The notes beneath the pieces are model-generated. The model was not told where the DNA came from. It saw nothing but the letters and a program-made list of their open reading frames with translations, and ran no database searches. A DNA stretch of 64,000 nucleotides from NCBI GenBank assembly GCA_030407315.1, contig JALQPE010002015.1:1-64000 (forward strand), read 5' to 3'. Origin of the DNA: Asparagopsis taxiformis (Eukaryota > Rhodophyta > Florideophyceae > Bonnemaisoniales > Bonnemaisoniaceae). The position numbers were made by a program, and so were the translations under genes. Below, piece by piece: positions 41,955-50,381 of the stretch (the stretch's first letter is position 1; the number at the start of each line of letters is the position of its first letter).

Positions 41955-43238
41955 ATGCATCCAGCCAGCAACGCTCCCCGCACCAACACCTCTCCCTTGG
42001 CCAAAGTCTCCACCGCAACTAAACTCGTCCCGCACCCGTCCAGCCGCACCGCCAACTCATCCGCATCCAACCGCAGCGACATGGACGATTTTGACGCCCA
42101 TTCCACCGCTGTCTACGCGCTACTCCCCAATAACATCGCCTTCTCCGACATGAGCGCATCCGCGCCCGCGTCCGACATCAGCACCCAACCCGCCAGTCCA
42201 ATAAGCTCCTCGCGCACATCTCCGTCTTCCACCCCGTCAACCTCAGCCAAGCTGTCGCCCGCCGCGCCGCACGCGTCCGAGTCGCACCCGGACGCGTCCA
42301 TCGTCGTCCCCGCGCCCGTCCAGCCGCTGCCGCGTCCCGAACGCACCCTCTCTGGCTGGGCGTGTTTCCTGCCGCGTCGCCAGCCGAGCGCCGGCTCGGG
42401 CATCAGCGATGACTCCTCCTTCGAGTCGTTGGCCCCGTCGTCGCGTCTGTTGCAATTCACACGCCCCACACGCGCGACCGAAGCCGCGCCGTCCCCCGCG
42501 CTTAAATTGGGAAAATCGCCGTCGCACAAGCGTAGATCCGAGTCGCGCTTGTCCAAAATGGCCCGACAGACCTCCGCGATCCATAGGTCGTTTGCGTTTT
42601 CTACCCTCAGCTCGGGTGGTCGACGCATCGCCGATACACAGGCCGAGTTTAGACGCCTGCTGCTCAAGAGGAGAGTCGTCACCGTTGATACTGGCGACAA
42701 GTTTCGTCTCTGTCCTATGCCCATGAATGGCGATTGCGGATTTCATGCTATTGCGCGCGCGATCAATCATGAACGAGAAGTGGCGCGCGTCGAGGCAGCA
42801 CCCACCACCGCGTCGGGGCGATTTTGGAAAAAGTTTGCGCGTCCAAGTGTGCCGGCAGACCATCTGCAGTCGCGCCATATTCGTGAGGCGCTGTTGAGAG
42901 AGTTGAAGAAGAGTCGTGCAAAATTGCTCAGCGACATGCAGGAGGATATGGGCGAGGTGATCACCGACGAGCATTTTAACGCGTTGGAACGCGAGGTGAG
43001 TCGGCCCGGCATTTCCGGTCATTGGCTTGGAACGCAGCTCGGCGTTTTGGAGCATGTGCTCATTTCACGAGACATTGGTGTCAATATTAACATTTATCAG
43101 TTTGACGTGTCGCAGCAAAAGGTGCGAAAGGTGGAGAACGCCGATGTGGAACATCCACAGCATGTCGTCAATTTGCTCTTCTCGGGTCCGGCGCTCACCG
43201 GTCACTTTGATGCGTTACTGCCCGTGGACGACAAGTGA
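41955..43238 (+). CDS. OTU-like cysteine protease 1
   Basis: 427 aa from ATG 41955. The first ~230 residues are Ser/Pro-rich and disordered. The C-terminal ~190 carry an OTU fold: the catalytic Asp and Cys in NGDCGFHAI (D260, C261) and the catalytic His in GHFDALLP (H417). In between are helices and a WLGTQLGVLEHVLISRDIGV segment typical of OTU domains. OTU enzymes remove ubiquitin or related modifiers. It converges with a second OTU gene (45434-43575) and lies 4 kb from UBC12 and NEDD8. Substrate choice between ubiquitin and NEDD8 cannot be read from sequence. In-frame upstream codons to 41874 look non-coding. Confidence 0.8.
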   Translation: MHPASNAPRTNTSPLAKVSTATKLVPHPSSRTANSSASNRSDMDDFDAHSTAVYALLPNNIAFSDMSASAPASDISTQPASPISSSRTSPSSTPSTSAKLSPAAPHASESHPDASIVVPAPVQPLPRPERTLSGWACFLPRRQPSAGSGISDDSSFESLAPSSRLLQFTRPTRATEAAPSPALKLGKSPSHKRRSESRLSKMARQTSAIHRSFAFSTLSSGGRRIADTQAEFRRLLLKRRVVTVDTGDKFRLCPMPMNGDCGFHAIARAINHEREVARVEAAPTTASGRFWKKFARPSVPADHLQSRHIREALLRELKKSRAKLLSDMQEDMGEVITDEHFNALEREVSRPGISGHWLGTQLGVLEHVLISRDIGVNINIYQFDVSQQKVRKVENADVEHPQHVVNLLFSGPALTGHFDALLPVDDK

Positions 43239-43381
43239 GGCCGACGAGGACGCGTCGGTCGCTGCGATTGTTGAGACGCGTCGCGTCGGCGACCAGTCAG
43301 CCGGCGCGCAGGGTAGTGGCCACGTGTCGTTGCGCACACGCCCAATTTGTTTGGTATTTTTCGAGCTACACAACTCTATAT

Positions 43382-43451
43382 TGATTCGATTCGATTCGAT
43401 TCGATTCGATTCGATTCGATTCGATTCGATTCGATTCGATTCGATTCGATG
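43382..43451. repeat. (GATTC)n pentanucleotide microsatellite
   Basis: About 14 perfect units of TTCGA/GATTC lie between the 3' ends of the two convergent OTU genes, likely in 3' untranslated sequence. Confidence 0.95.
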
Positions 43452-43574
43452 CGATGCCACCCATTCGATTGTCGTCCGCATTAATTTATTCCAACTCGGC
43501 TTCCCCCCATCGCATCTCCTATTAAACCTTGTTCATTTTTACAACTCTACTACACACACACGCCTAGCTCGCGC

Positions 43575-45434
43575 TTAGCTTTGCTTCACTTCCAGCAGCG
43601 CGTCGTAATGCGTCCCGTCCGAATACAAGATTCGCAACGGGTCGTCATGATACTGCTTACCATACACCTGGATCTGTCGATACCGTCCCTGTTTCGAAAT
43701 ATATACAGCAATAGGGGCGTGTAACAACTTGGCCAGCATCAACAACTCGGGCTCGCCGCCATACGTGCGCGACTGCGACATCTTCTTCGTGTACTGCGTG
43801 AAATTGCCCTCGATCACAAAGAATCGCGCCAACAATTCCTGATGCTTCTTCAATTCCGCAACCGCACGAGCGCGCAAATTATCCGCCGCCTCCCGTTCGA
43901 CTCTCTCCCCGGGGATCGCTTTCCCGCGCGCCACCGCCCGCCCGCGCACCAGACTTCTGAACAGACAGCGTCCGTCGCCGCGCACCGCGCTCCTTCTCAG
44001 CAGCACGCCCGCGTCTGAAATGGAGTGCACGCGCGCATTTCGCGTCTGATACAGCGTGGACGCAAACGAGCCACTACTAGCGACCAACGCTGGTTGTTCC
44101 ACAGTTTCCGTCAGCGTTGTCGCGCCACTGTCCGTCGTGCTCCGTTGCATCCGTTCATGCGTCTTTTCCTCGTACATCACAATTGGGTCGTGATTCGTCT
44201 GCGCTGCATAGTTGACGCCCTTGTCCGCGACATTCCTCGCGCTTTCCGCCATGTCGCGTAGCGTGCGATTGCGCGCCATCACCATTTGCATCGGGCCTTC
44301 GTCGCCCGATTCGTTGCTGCTGTTCTCGTCCTCGGGGTCTGCGCTGATGATGTCCGTAGTGTCTGTCGACGAGGCGGCGGAGCGGTTCTTCCCGGCCGGC
44401 GACGTGGATTTGGTCGTGCTCGGTTCGGCGACGTAGTCCGTGTCGTAGTCCTGTAGTGCAGCGCTGGAGAAACCTGGAAGTTGTTTTTCGTCGCGCTCGG
44501 GGTACATGGACGCCTCGAGTTTGTGACTGGAATTGCGCGCTCTTCTGCCGCGTCGGAATGAGTCAAAGGTCGATAGTTGACGAGATGCACGCTTTTGCGA
44601 GTGGCGCGTGGCAGTGACGGGCTTGAAGGACGAAATTCTACCCGACGACGTTTCGTGACGGGAGCGCTGCGGCGTTGTAGTAAATTGGGCGTAATCGGCA
44701 GAGGTTGCTGCGTTGGCGGCGTGCGGTTGGAAGGAACGAGCGCTCGGCGGGGGATGATACGATTTGACGGTTGGTAAACGCATAGATTGAGCGGATGGAT
44801 TGGACTGTGTTGCAGAGGCGATATGTCGGAGTTTAGAATGGGTACGTTCCAATCTAGCAAATGTAATGCCGTCCATGATTTTGGACCAACTATCCTGATA
44901 GAGTTCCAGCTCAATCAAAGCGTCATCAGCATCGGCGGTGACGTTCAAACGGGCGGCATTGGTAGTCGCAGAAGCGAATCGGGCGGAGATGTCAAAAGTT
45001 GCCTGTTCGAAACGCTCGACTTCGGCAATGACCTCATGATCCAAGCGGGCCAATCTGTCGTCGGTGTGCGACATGGTGTCGACGACATGTTGAATACCAA
45101 AATTGGAACGTGCGCCGCATGCGGCGTAGTAACTTTCCAATGCGGGGGTGAGTTTGACGCGGAGTTCGCGCAGCTGAAGCGTGATGTGATACTCATGTGG
45201 CTCTGCGTCGAATGTGTGCCAGGCGGCTTGCAGGAGGGCGGTGAGACGATCGAGTTCGGAGCGATACGAGGCGATGACGGCGCGCTCCTGCTGCTGGAGA
45301 TGAGCGGGCGGGTGGTGAAAGTGCTGTTGTTGTTGTTGTTGAACGGTTCGTGGAGGCGGTTTTTGTCGCGATTGGCGACGATTGGTGGCATCGGGTGTCG
45401 ACCATACGCGGCGTAGCACGCTGTTTAGTCTCAT
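43575..45434 (-). CDS. OTU-like cysteine protease 2 with long N-terminal region
   Basis: 619 aa. A short poly-Gln tract (about 33-38) is followed by a helical region (about 45-210). A long Ser/Thr/Arg-rich linker with acidic clusters (SADPEDENSSNESGDEG) comes next. A C-terminal OTU domain (about 470-619) ends the protein. Catalytic Asp and Cys are in GDGRCLFRSL (D487, C490) and the His is in GTHYDAL (H609); all three are present, so it should be active. The conserved ILYSDGTHYD ending is classic OTU. It faces OTU gene 1 tail-to-tail and is divergent from UBC12, with 600 bp between starts. Role: removal of ubiquitin or ubiquitin-like modifiers, inferred. Confidence 0.85.
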   Translation of the reverse strand: MRLNSVLRRVWSTPDATNRRQSRQKPPPRTVQQQQQQHFHHPPAHLQQQERAVIASYRSELDRLTALLQAAWHTFDAEPHEYHITLQLRELRVKLTPALESYYAACGARSNFGIQHVVDTMSHTDDRLARLDHEVIAEVERFEQATFDISARFASATTNAARLNVTADADDALIELELYQDSWSKIMDGITFARLERTHSKLRHIASATQSNPSAQSMRLPTVKSYHPPPSARSFQPHAANAATSADYAQFTTTPQRSRHETSSGRISSFKPVTATRHSQKRASRQLSTFDSFRRGRRARNSSHKLEASMYPERDEKQLPGFSSAALQDYDTDYVAEPSTTKSTSPAGKNRSAASSTDTTDIISADPEDENSSNESGDEGPMQMVMARNRTLRDMAESARNVADKGVNYAAQTNHDPIVMYEEKTHERMQRSTTDSGATTLTETVEQPALVASSGSFASTLYQTRNARVHSISDAGVLLRRSAVRGDGRCLFRSLVRGRAVARGKAIPGERVEREAADNLRARAVAELKKHQELLARFFVIEGNFTQYTKKMSQSRTYGGEPELLMLAKLLHAPIAVYISKQGRYRQIQVYGKQYHDDPLRILYSDGTHYDALLEVKQS

Positions 45435-46034
45435 TTAAGATGGGTGCGGATAGGCATATCCTGCGCTGCGTCTCGACGCGTCAGCTGAGAGTTGTGGGGC
45501 GGGGCGGGGCGGGCGCAAGTTGGTGCAGTCCGTCGCTAGCTGGCGAATGAGTGAGCGAACCGAGTGACGAGTTGAGTTTGAATGAGGAGGACGATAGCTA
45601 TGGCGATGGTTGACCAAGTCGCTTTTGGTTGGTTGATACTCTGACCAAATTGTTTGCGAATGTGTTTGTGCTGCACTGCACTGCACTCAGATTGCGACTT
45701 ACTGTACGTACCCAGCGAGTCATCAAGATACTTTTTTACATTAAATAGAAAGGGCCACAACTTATCCTGCGCGAGAACAAACAATCTTGATTGGCAGATA
45801 TTGATTTGGGCCACGTAGCATTCAATAAACGCATTACACAATTCATGAAATATTTCACAAAAAATCGCCATCTGTCCAGCGTGTACAGGTGTAACGTCGC
45901 AAGCGCCAGCTCGTCTCTCATGCGTCAATCACACTCGCACACACACACCGCGACTGATCCTCGCCAACGCACTCGCAGCTATAAAGCAGCGCATCTTCCA
46001 CGCGGCGTGTCGCGCAGCTCTTGCTTGCATCATC
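45435..46034. promoter_or_regulatory. Shared upstream region of OTU 2 and UBC12
   Basis: 600 bp between divergent start codons. A GC-box-like GGGGCGGGGCGGGGCGGGCG lies at about 45497, near the OTU 2 start, and the UBC12 TATA box lies at 45980. Otherwise no gene is seen. Confidence 0.5.
45980..45985 (+). promoter_or_regulatory. TATA box of UBC12
   Basis: TATAAA in GCAGCTATAAAGCAGC, 55 bp before the ATG. It implies a very short 5' leader. Confidence 0.6.
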
Positions 46035-46574
46035 ATGTTCCGCCTGCGTCAAGAGGTGAAGGAGAATCGCACGCGGCGCGAAACAGGCGCTTCGGCCCAT
46101 CGAGCCGGCCAGATACGCGTGCAGAAGGACGTGAGCGAGCTGGATATTCCGCCGTCCATTCATGTGGATTTCCCCGATGCGGACGACCTTATGAATTTCA
46201 CCATCACACTCCAGCCGGAGGAGGGCTTCTACGCCGCCGGTACCTTTGATTTCACCGTCAAAGTGCCCGAGGACTATCCGCACAAGCCGCCCAAGGTCAA
46301 GTGCACCACCCTCATCTACCATCCCAACATCGACCTGCAGGGTAACGTCTGTCTCAACATCTTGCGTCAGGACTGGAAGCCCGTGCTCACGCTGTCGTCG
46401 CTTCTGTACGGACTGCAGCTGCTGTTTCTAGAACCCAACCCAGACGACCCGCTCAACAAGGACGCGGCCGATTTGCTCAAGCGCGACCGCTTTAACTTTA
46501 AGAGGAATGTCGACGCGTCGATACGCGGCGGTTATGTGGCGGGTACCTACTTTCCGTCGGCGCGTCGTCGCTGA
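46035..46574 (+). CDS. UBC12: NEDD8-conjugating enzyme E2 UBC12
   Basis: 179 aa, the usual length. The N-terminal extension and RIQKD-like [13 protein letters not shown] are typical of UBC12, where the extension docks on the NEDD8 E1. The E2 core shows [10 protein letters not shown], the HPN motif (residues 96-98, [16 protein letters not shown]) and the catalytic Cys106. [16 protein letters not shown] and the end GGYVAGTYF are UBC12-specific. It receives NEDD8 from the NAE1-UBA3 E1 and passes it to cullins through RING/DCN1 factors. It is a single exon with a TATA box 55 bp upstream. NEDD8 itself is 360 bp downstream on the other strand. Confidence 0.95.
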   Translation: MFRLRQEVKENRTRRETGASAHRAGQIRVQKDVSELDIPPSIHVDFPDADDLMNFTITLQPEEGFYAAGTFDFTVKVPEDYPHKPPKVKCTTLIYHPNIDLQGNVCLNILRQDWKPVLTLSSLLYGLQLLFLEPNPDDPLNKDAADLLKRDRFNFKRNVDASIRGGYVAGTYFPSARRR

Positions 46575-46766
46575 CGAGCATTCACGTTGTAGTAAATTGA
46601 GCGACGGCCGATCTTTGTTCTCGTCTTGATGTAGCTTTGAAATGATCATACTGTATTATACTATAAAATTGTGAATTGATGCGCGCAAATGAACTGACGA
46701 CAACATGACAACAAAGGTACGTGATCAACTTTAAGCACGCACTAGCAGATACAAACTGTGACACAA

Positions 46767-46961
46767 ATGCAAAACAAACGCTTCCAACAGCTAGCCGCGT
46801 GGGCCGCCGCCGGTCTTGTCTTCTACTTTTCCATCTACAAGCCGGAAGAACAACGCAAAGCGCAGCGCAGGGACGCTGCCCTCGTGGTGCTCGATCGGCA
46901 CGCGACTGTCGGCAAGCGACGCAGGAACGACCCGATCAACAACCGCCGCGAAGAGCAATGA
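46767..46961 (+). CDS. Small single-pass membrane protein (64 aa)
   Basis: It starts MQNKRFQQL, has one hydrophobic helix ([15 protein letters not shown], about 9-24) and a long basic, charged C-terminal tail. Its 3' end overlaps the 3' end of NEDD8 on the opposite strand by 26 nt. The arrangement resembles small inner-mitochondrial-membrane subunits or assembly factors, but no family is recognised. The frame could be fortuitous, though it fills the gap between UBC12 and NEDD8 well. Confidence 0.45.
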   Translation: MQNKRFQQLAAWAAAGLVFYFSIYKPEEQRKAQRRDAALVVLDRHATVGKRRRNDPINNRREEQ

Positions 46962-47169
46962 CTAGATGCAATACACTGCCGCCTTCAATGTTATATTCGT
47001 TGGCCGGTCTGTCATCTGCCAGTTGTCTGCCGCCAAAGATGAGTCGCTGTTGCTTGGGATCAATGCCCGCTTTTTCCTCGACACGTTCCTTTATGCGCCA
47101 TATGGTGTCCGTGGGGTCTATGTCGATCTCTGTTTGATTTCCAGTTAACAATTTCACTTTGACAAGCAT
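46936..47169 (-). CDS. NEDD8: NEDD8/RUB1 ubiquitin-like modifier
   Basis: 77 aa, a complete ubiquitin fold in one exon. Ala72 (HLVIALRGG), where ubiquitin has Arg, and the stretch [12 protein letters not shown] identify NEDD8 rather than ubiquitin. The hydrophobic patch Leu/Ile44/Val70 is kept; residue 48 is Arg instead of Lys. The C-terminus is Gly75-Gly76 plus one extra Cys that must be trimmed before activation, so a NEDD8 hydrolase is needed. It modifies cullins and so switches on cullin-RING ligases. It is convergent with UBC12 and divergent from the ZNG1 gene, with 250-420 bp of shared upstream DNA. Confidence 0.95.
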   Translation of the reverse strand: MLVKVKLLTGNQTEIDIDPTDTIWRIKERVEEKAGIDPKQQRLIFGGRQLADDRPANEYNIEGGSVLHLVIALRGGC

Positions 47170-47424
47170 CCTGATGCTGACGCAGACGCAGAAGCTGGTG
47201 ATGCCCCCTTACTTTACCGCCGCCTCGTCTCGCTGCGCTTGTTGTTACCGTTGTTGTTGTCGAGCCACAACGCAGGCGTAGAAATTCAGTTGGAAGGTGA
47301 CGTAAAATCAAAAATTAGCCATCAACGTGGACACGTGGACACGTTAGATTCGATCACACTCCATCGATTGGACCGGGGCCGACGAAACGGACAGTCTGGC
47401 CCGGCCGGGCCCGCCCAATGTGCG

Positions 47425-47431
47425 CCATAAA
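47425..47431 (+). promoter_or_regulatory. TATA-like box favouring the downstream ZNG1 start
   Basis: CCATAAAACGCG closely resembles the TATAAAACGCG at 60521. If used, transcription starts near 47455, after the ATG at 47418, so ATG 47589 would be the real start. Confidence 0.4.
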
Positions 47432-47588
47432 ACGCGCTCTGCGCGCGCTACCGGTGCCGACTGCTGCTTTACAAGCGTACACACACTTGCGCTGCGCCGC
47501 GCCGCGTGCCTTGCTCGCCCCGATTGCACCGCTGCCACCGTCAACCATCGACTACACCCGTCTTCCAACAACTCGCCACTCGTCCGTC

Positions 47589-49007
47589 ATGACCGTGCCA
47601 GCAAACGAGGCAAAGCGCTCCGGCCCGGAGCAGATGCAGGAGCCCTCGCGCAAGAAGATGCGCGTGTCCGAGCTGCTCGGCATCACTGTGGAGCCGCAAG
47701 CAGACGTGGTCCCGGACGAATCCAAGACTTTTCTCACCACCTCGGGCGAATGGGCCCAGGCTGAGAAGATCACTGCTGCTATTCCGCGCGACCATGGATT
47801 GCCCCTCACAATTCTCACCGGTTTTCTAGGCGCCGGCAAGTCGACCGTGCTAAACTTTATTCTCAACGCTGATCATGGCATGAAAATTGCCGTGCTTATC
47901 AACGAGTTTGGTGAAGTCGACATTGATAATCAGCTCGTCGACACGGTGGCCAAGGGAGAAGAGGGTGAGCCAGTTCTGTTGAACAATGGCTGTATTTGTT
48001 GTACTGTGTCCAATGGTTTTATTGACGCTGTGCAAAAGGTTTTGGAACAAGCGGATCTCAGTGGCAGAATTCCCGACTACTTCATCGTCGAAACCACTGG
48101 TTTGGCCGATCCCAAGCCCATTATGGACTCCATCGCCGCCACCGAACTGCGCGAGGAACTGTACGTCGATCAAGTACTCACTGTTGTAGATTCCAGCTCG
48201 TGGTCGAGCAAGCACTACGACTCAGACACGGCTCGCAAGCAGATTGAAGTTGCCGACACGGTACTGCTCTCCAAGACGGATCTAGTGGACGACGACAAGG
48301 CCAAATTAGCCATTCAATCCATCCTGGAGATTCGGCCAAACGCGCGCATATTGAAGAGCCAAAAGGGCCATGTACCAATCGCAGCACTATTCGACCTTGG
48401 CGTCTCGCTGGTGCCCAAGACGTCGAGGCCGAAAAAGCCGGCCAAGTCGGACAACGATCACAAGCACGATCACAAGCATGATCACAAACACGATCATAAT
48501 CACAACCACAAGCACGGTGAGGATTGCGACCACGAGCATGAAAAGCCGGTAAACCATCTGGAGCAGGAAGGCTTTTCGAGCATTTCATTTGTGTCGCCAC
48601 TGCCGTTCTCGTTGCGCCGCTTCAAGGACGAGTTTATGGACTGCTTGCCGCGCGGGGTGTTCCGGTCTAAAGGCCTTTTGTGGTTCACCATGTATGAATC
48701 GCGCTTCATATTCCATTGGAGCGGGTCGCGATACAATGTAGAGGAGGGTGAATGGCCGGCGGGGGTTGAGAGGAAGAATCAATTGGTGCTCATCGGTAGG
48801 GACTTGAATCGGGAGGCGTTGACAGCTATGCTGGAGGCGTGCTTGGTGCGCCCCGGCGAGGAGAGCGAGGATGAAGACGAGGAGGACATCTATGGCGGTA
48901 TGGATCCCGAGGATGAGGATGGAGGGTACAATGTGGGTCTAGAGGAGAATGGACAGGAAATGAAGAGCGATTTGCAAACGGGCGCTGAGGAGAATGCGCA
49001 AAATTGA
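47589..49007 (+). CDS. ZNG1: COG0523/CobW GTPase, ZNG1-type zinc chaperone
   Basis: 472 aa. Walker A GFLGAGKS (78-85), the metal-binding GCICC (C135, C137, C138), ETTGLADP and the NKxD-like SKTD make the G domain. A His-rich loop (HDHKHDHKHDH and more, about 290-318) precedes the CobW C-terminal domain (FSSISFVSPLPFSLRRF, GLLWFTM). The tail is strongly acidic. ZNG1 proteins hydrolyse GTP to load zinc into client enzymes such as methionine aminopeptidase. The CPELVP motif used by animal ZNG1 to bind METAP1 is not seen. The frame extends to 47418 and those residues could act as a targeting peptide, but a TATA-like box there argues against it. Confidence 0.88.
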   Translation: MTVPANEAKRSGPEQMQEPSRKKMRVSELLGITVEPQADVVPDESKTFLTTSGEWAQAEKITAAIPRDHGLPLTILTGFLGAGKSTVLNFILNADHGMKIAVLINEFGEVDIDNQLVDTVAKGEEGEPVLLNNGCICCTVSNGFIDAVQKVLEQADLSGRIPDYFIVETTGLADPKPIMDSIAATELREELYVDQVLTVVDSSSWSSKHYDSDTARKQIEVADTVLLSKTDLVDDDKAKLAIQSILEIRPNARILKSQKGHVPIAALFDLGVSLVPKTSRPKKPAKSDNDHKHDHKHDHKHDHNHNHKHGEDCDHEHEKPVNHLEQEGFSSISFVSPLPFSLRRFKDEFMDCLPRGVFRSKGLLWFTMYESRFIFHWSGSRYNVEEGEWPAGVERKNQLVLIGRDLNREALTAMLEACLVRPGEESEDEDEEDIYGGMDPEDEDGGYNVGLEENGQEMKSDLQTGAEENAQN

Positions 49008-49232
49008 AGCACTACTAGTGTGAAGGAGATGTTGAAAGATTTGGCAAGTAGATGCGAATCAAGGAGCGGTAACTAGTGAGGCGTGTAGATGGAACAGTTG
49101 TGAAAATTGTGATTTGCGTCATTGGATCCGTAAAACAAATGTGCAAAAGTGACGTAAGTCGTGTGCATGCACGGTACGTTTTTAACGACTCGCACCGTCG
49201 ACCAAACTATAAAAATACAAATTCAACATTTA

Positions 49233-49826
49233 TCAATCCACATCGCAACCAAACGCGTGCGTCGACTGCACCGCGTCCAACGAAGCAAACGAAATCTCCG
49301 CCAGCGGATTCGTCGGCACGCATTGCGCTTCCACATCCGAGATCAGCACACTATCCACAAACACTTCATACAATCCATCGCCCCTACCGAGCGTCAGCAG
49401 CGCGACATTGCTCTGCACGCCGTTCTTGTCGTCATCGCGCGGTGTCTGCTTAACATCCTGCGCGACCACCCGCGGCGCACTTGTCGTCGTCGCGCGTCGT
49501 CGTCGACCGCCGCGCTTGACGCGATGCGGACGCGGACGCGCCGCGCCGCACGCGGTGCATCGCACGCGTCGCACATGGTTCAACTGACGACAGACGGCGC
49601 AATAGCGGAAAGCACGTCCGGGACGTCGGTCGGGCGACGGACGCATGGGTCGCGATGGACGTGCCGTTCGACGCCCGCATTCCAACGCCGCCAATAGAGA
49701 ACGGAACAGCCCGTTGTCGTGATGATACACCAAATTGGCTCGGTCCGCCACAATCTTGTTGCTGCATTTGTCGCCGAGCGCGCAGACGTGCTGCGCGCCG
49801 CCAGTCCAGTCGTCGCCGCAGTTCAT
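49233..49826 (-). CDS. Hypothetical zinc-ribbon protein (197 aa)
   Basis: It starts MNCGDDWTGG. A four-Cys ribbon (RYCAVCRQLNHVRRVRCTAC, about 74-93) is of the kind found in RanBP2-type or simple RNA/protein-binding fingers. A very basic segment follows it (RVKRGGRRRR). A Cys pair near the N-terminus (CALGDKC) may bind a second metal. The last 60 residues look folded, with VFVDSVLISDVEAQCV. No family is recognised. It lies between ZNG1 (convergent, 225 bp) and a small membrane protein (divergent). Confidence 0.55.
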   Translation of the reverse strand: MNCGDDWTGGAQHVCALGDKCSNKIVADRANLVYHHDNGLFRSLLAALECGRRTARPSRPMRPSPDRRPGRAFRYCAVCRQLNHVRRVRCTACGAARPRPHRVKRGGRRRRATTTSAPRVVAQDVKQTPRDDDKNGVQSNVALLTLGRGDGLYEVFVDSVLISDVEAQCVPTNPLAEISFASLDAVQSTHAFGCDVD

Positions 49827-50084
49827 GCCGCGTGCGAGACGTCGCAGAGGATATGATGTTTATTGCGCGCGCGCGCGTCTTAATCGGGTTAAAGGGAGCG
49901 AGTAATTACTGTATATACTGTTAGTGTCGCTACACGCAATGCTGCCCGCGTGATACGCGCTGCGCTACTACGCGTTACTGCGCTCGCTTTCGCTTGGCGC
50001 GCAATTGGATCATAGAGCTGGTTGCTGTGGATGTTTATGCGATGCTTTGAGATGTGAGGGTGTGGTGGAGATGACACCATCATC

Positions 50085-50324
50085 ATGTCGCCGTTGCAAT
50101 CCCAACGTCTCGTTTACTACGCCGTTGTTGTTGTGCTGACGCTCCGCGCCGCCCATTGGGTGCACATCCACTATGCCGACGCTTTGCGCGACCATGGCGC
50201 CATGGGGGTGGCGTTGTTGCTGCTTGTCGCCGTGTCCTTTGTAGCCATATTCGCACTCATTGGCTTTCTCGTCCTGGAAACCTTGCAGGCGTTGCGCGAG
50301 CAACCGACTCACAAGCGAGACTGA
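50085..50324 (+). CDS. Small two-pass membrane protein (79 aa)
   Basis: It has two hydrophobic helices, about 10-25 (LVYYAVVVVLTLRAAHW) and 40-65 (MGVALLLLVAVSFVAIFALI), then a short basic tail. Size and layout resemble small subunits of membrane complexes in the ER or mitochondria, but no family is recognised. It converges on the actin-related gene with 57 bp between them. Confidence 0.5.
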   Translation: MSPLQSQRLVYYAVVVVLTLRAAHWVHIHYADALRDHGAMGVALLLLVAVSFVAIFALIGFLVLETLQALREQPTHKRD

Positions 50325-50381
50325 GCGAGCGCACGAGCATGCACTGTGCGCTCCGCATGCTGCTTTTGGCAGCGCTGATGT

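Noticed and set aside
43027..43578. 183-aa frame running through the (GATTC)n repeat
   Set aside because: It reads the microsatellite as a run of Ile-Arg-Phe-Asp-Ser and overlaps the end of OTU 1 in another frame.
46936..47169. Calling this ubiquitin
   Set aside because: Ala72 and the [11 protein letters not shown] stretch are NEDD8-specific, and it is a single unit rather than a polyubiquitin or ribosomal fusion.
47418..47588. Upstream ATG of the ZNG1 frame as the start
   Set aside because: A TATA-like CCATAAAACGCG overlaps it, implying transcription begins downstream. Kept only as an alternative.
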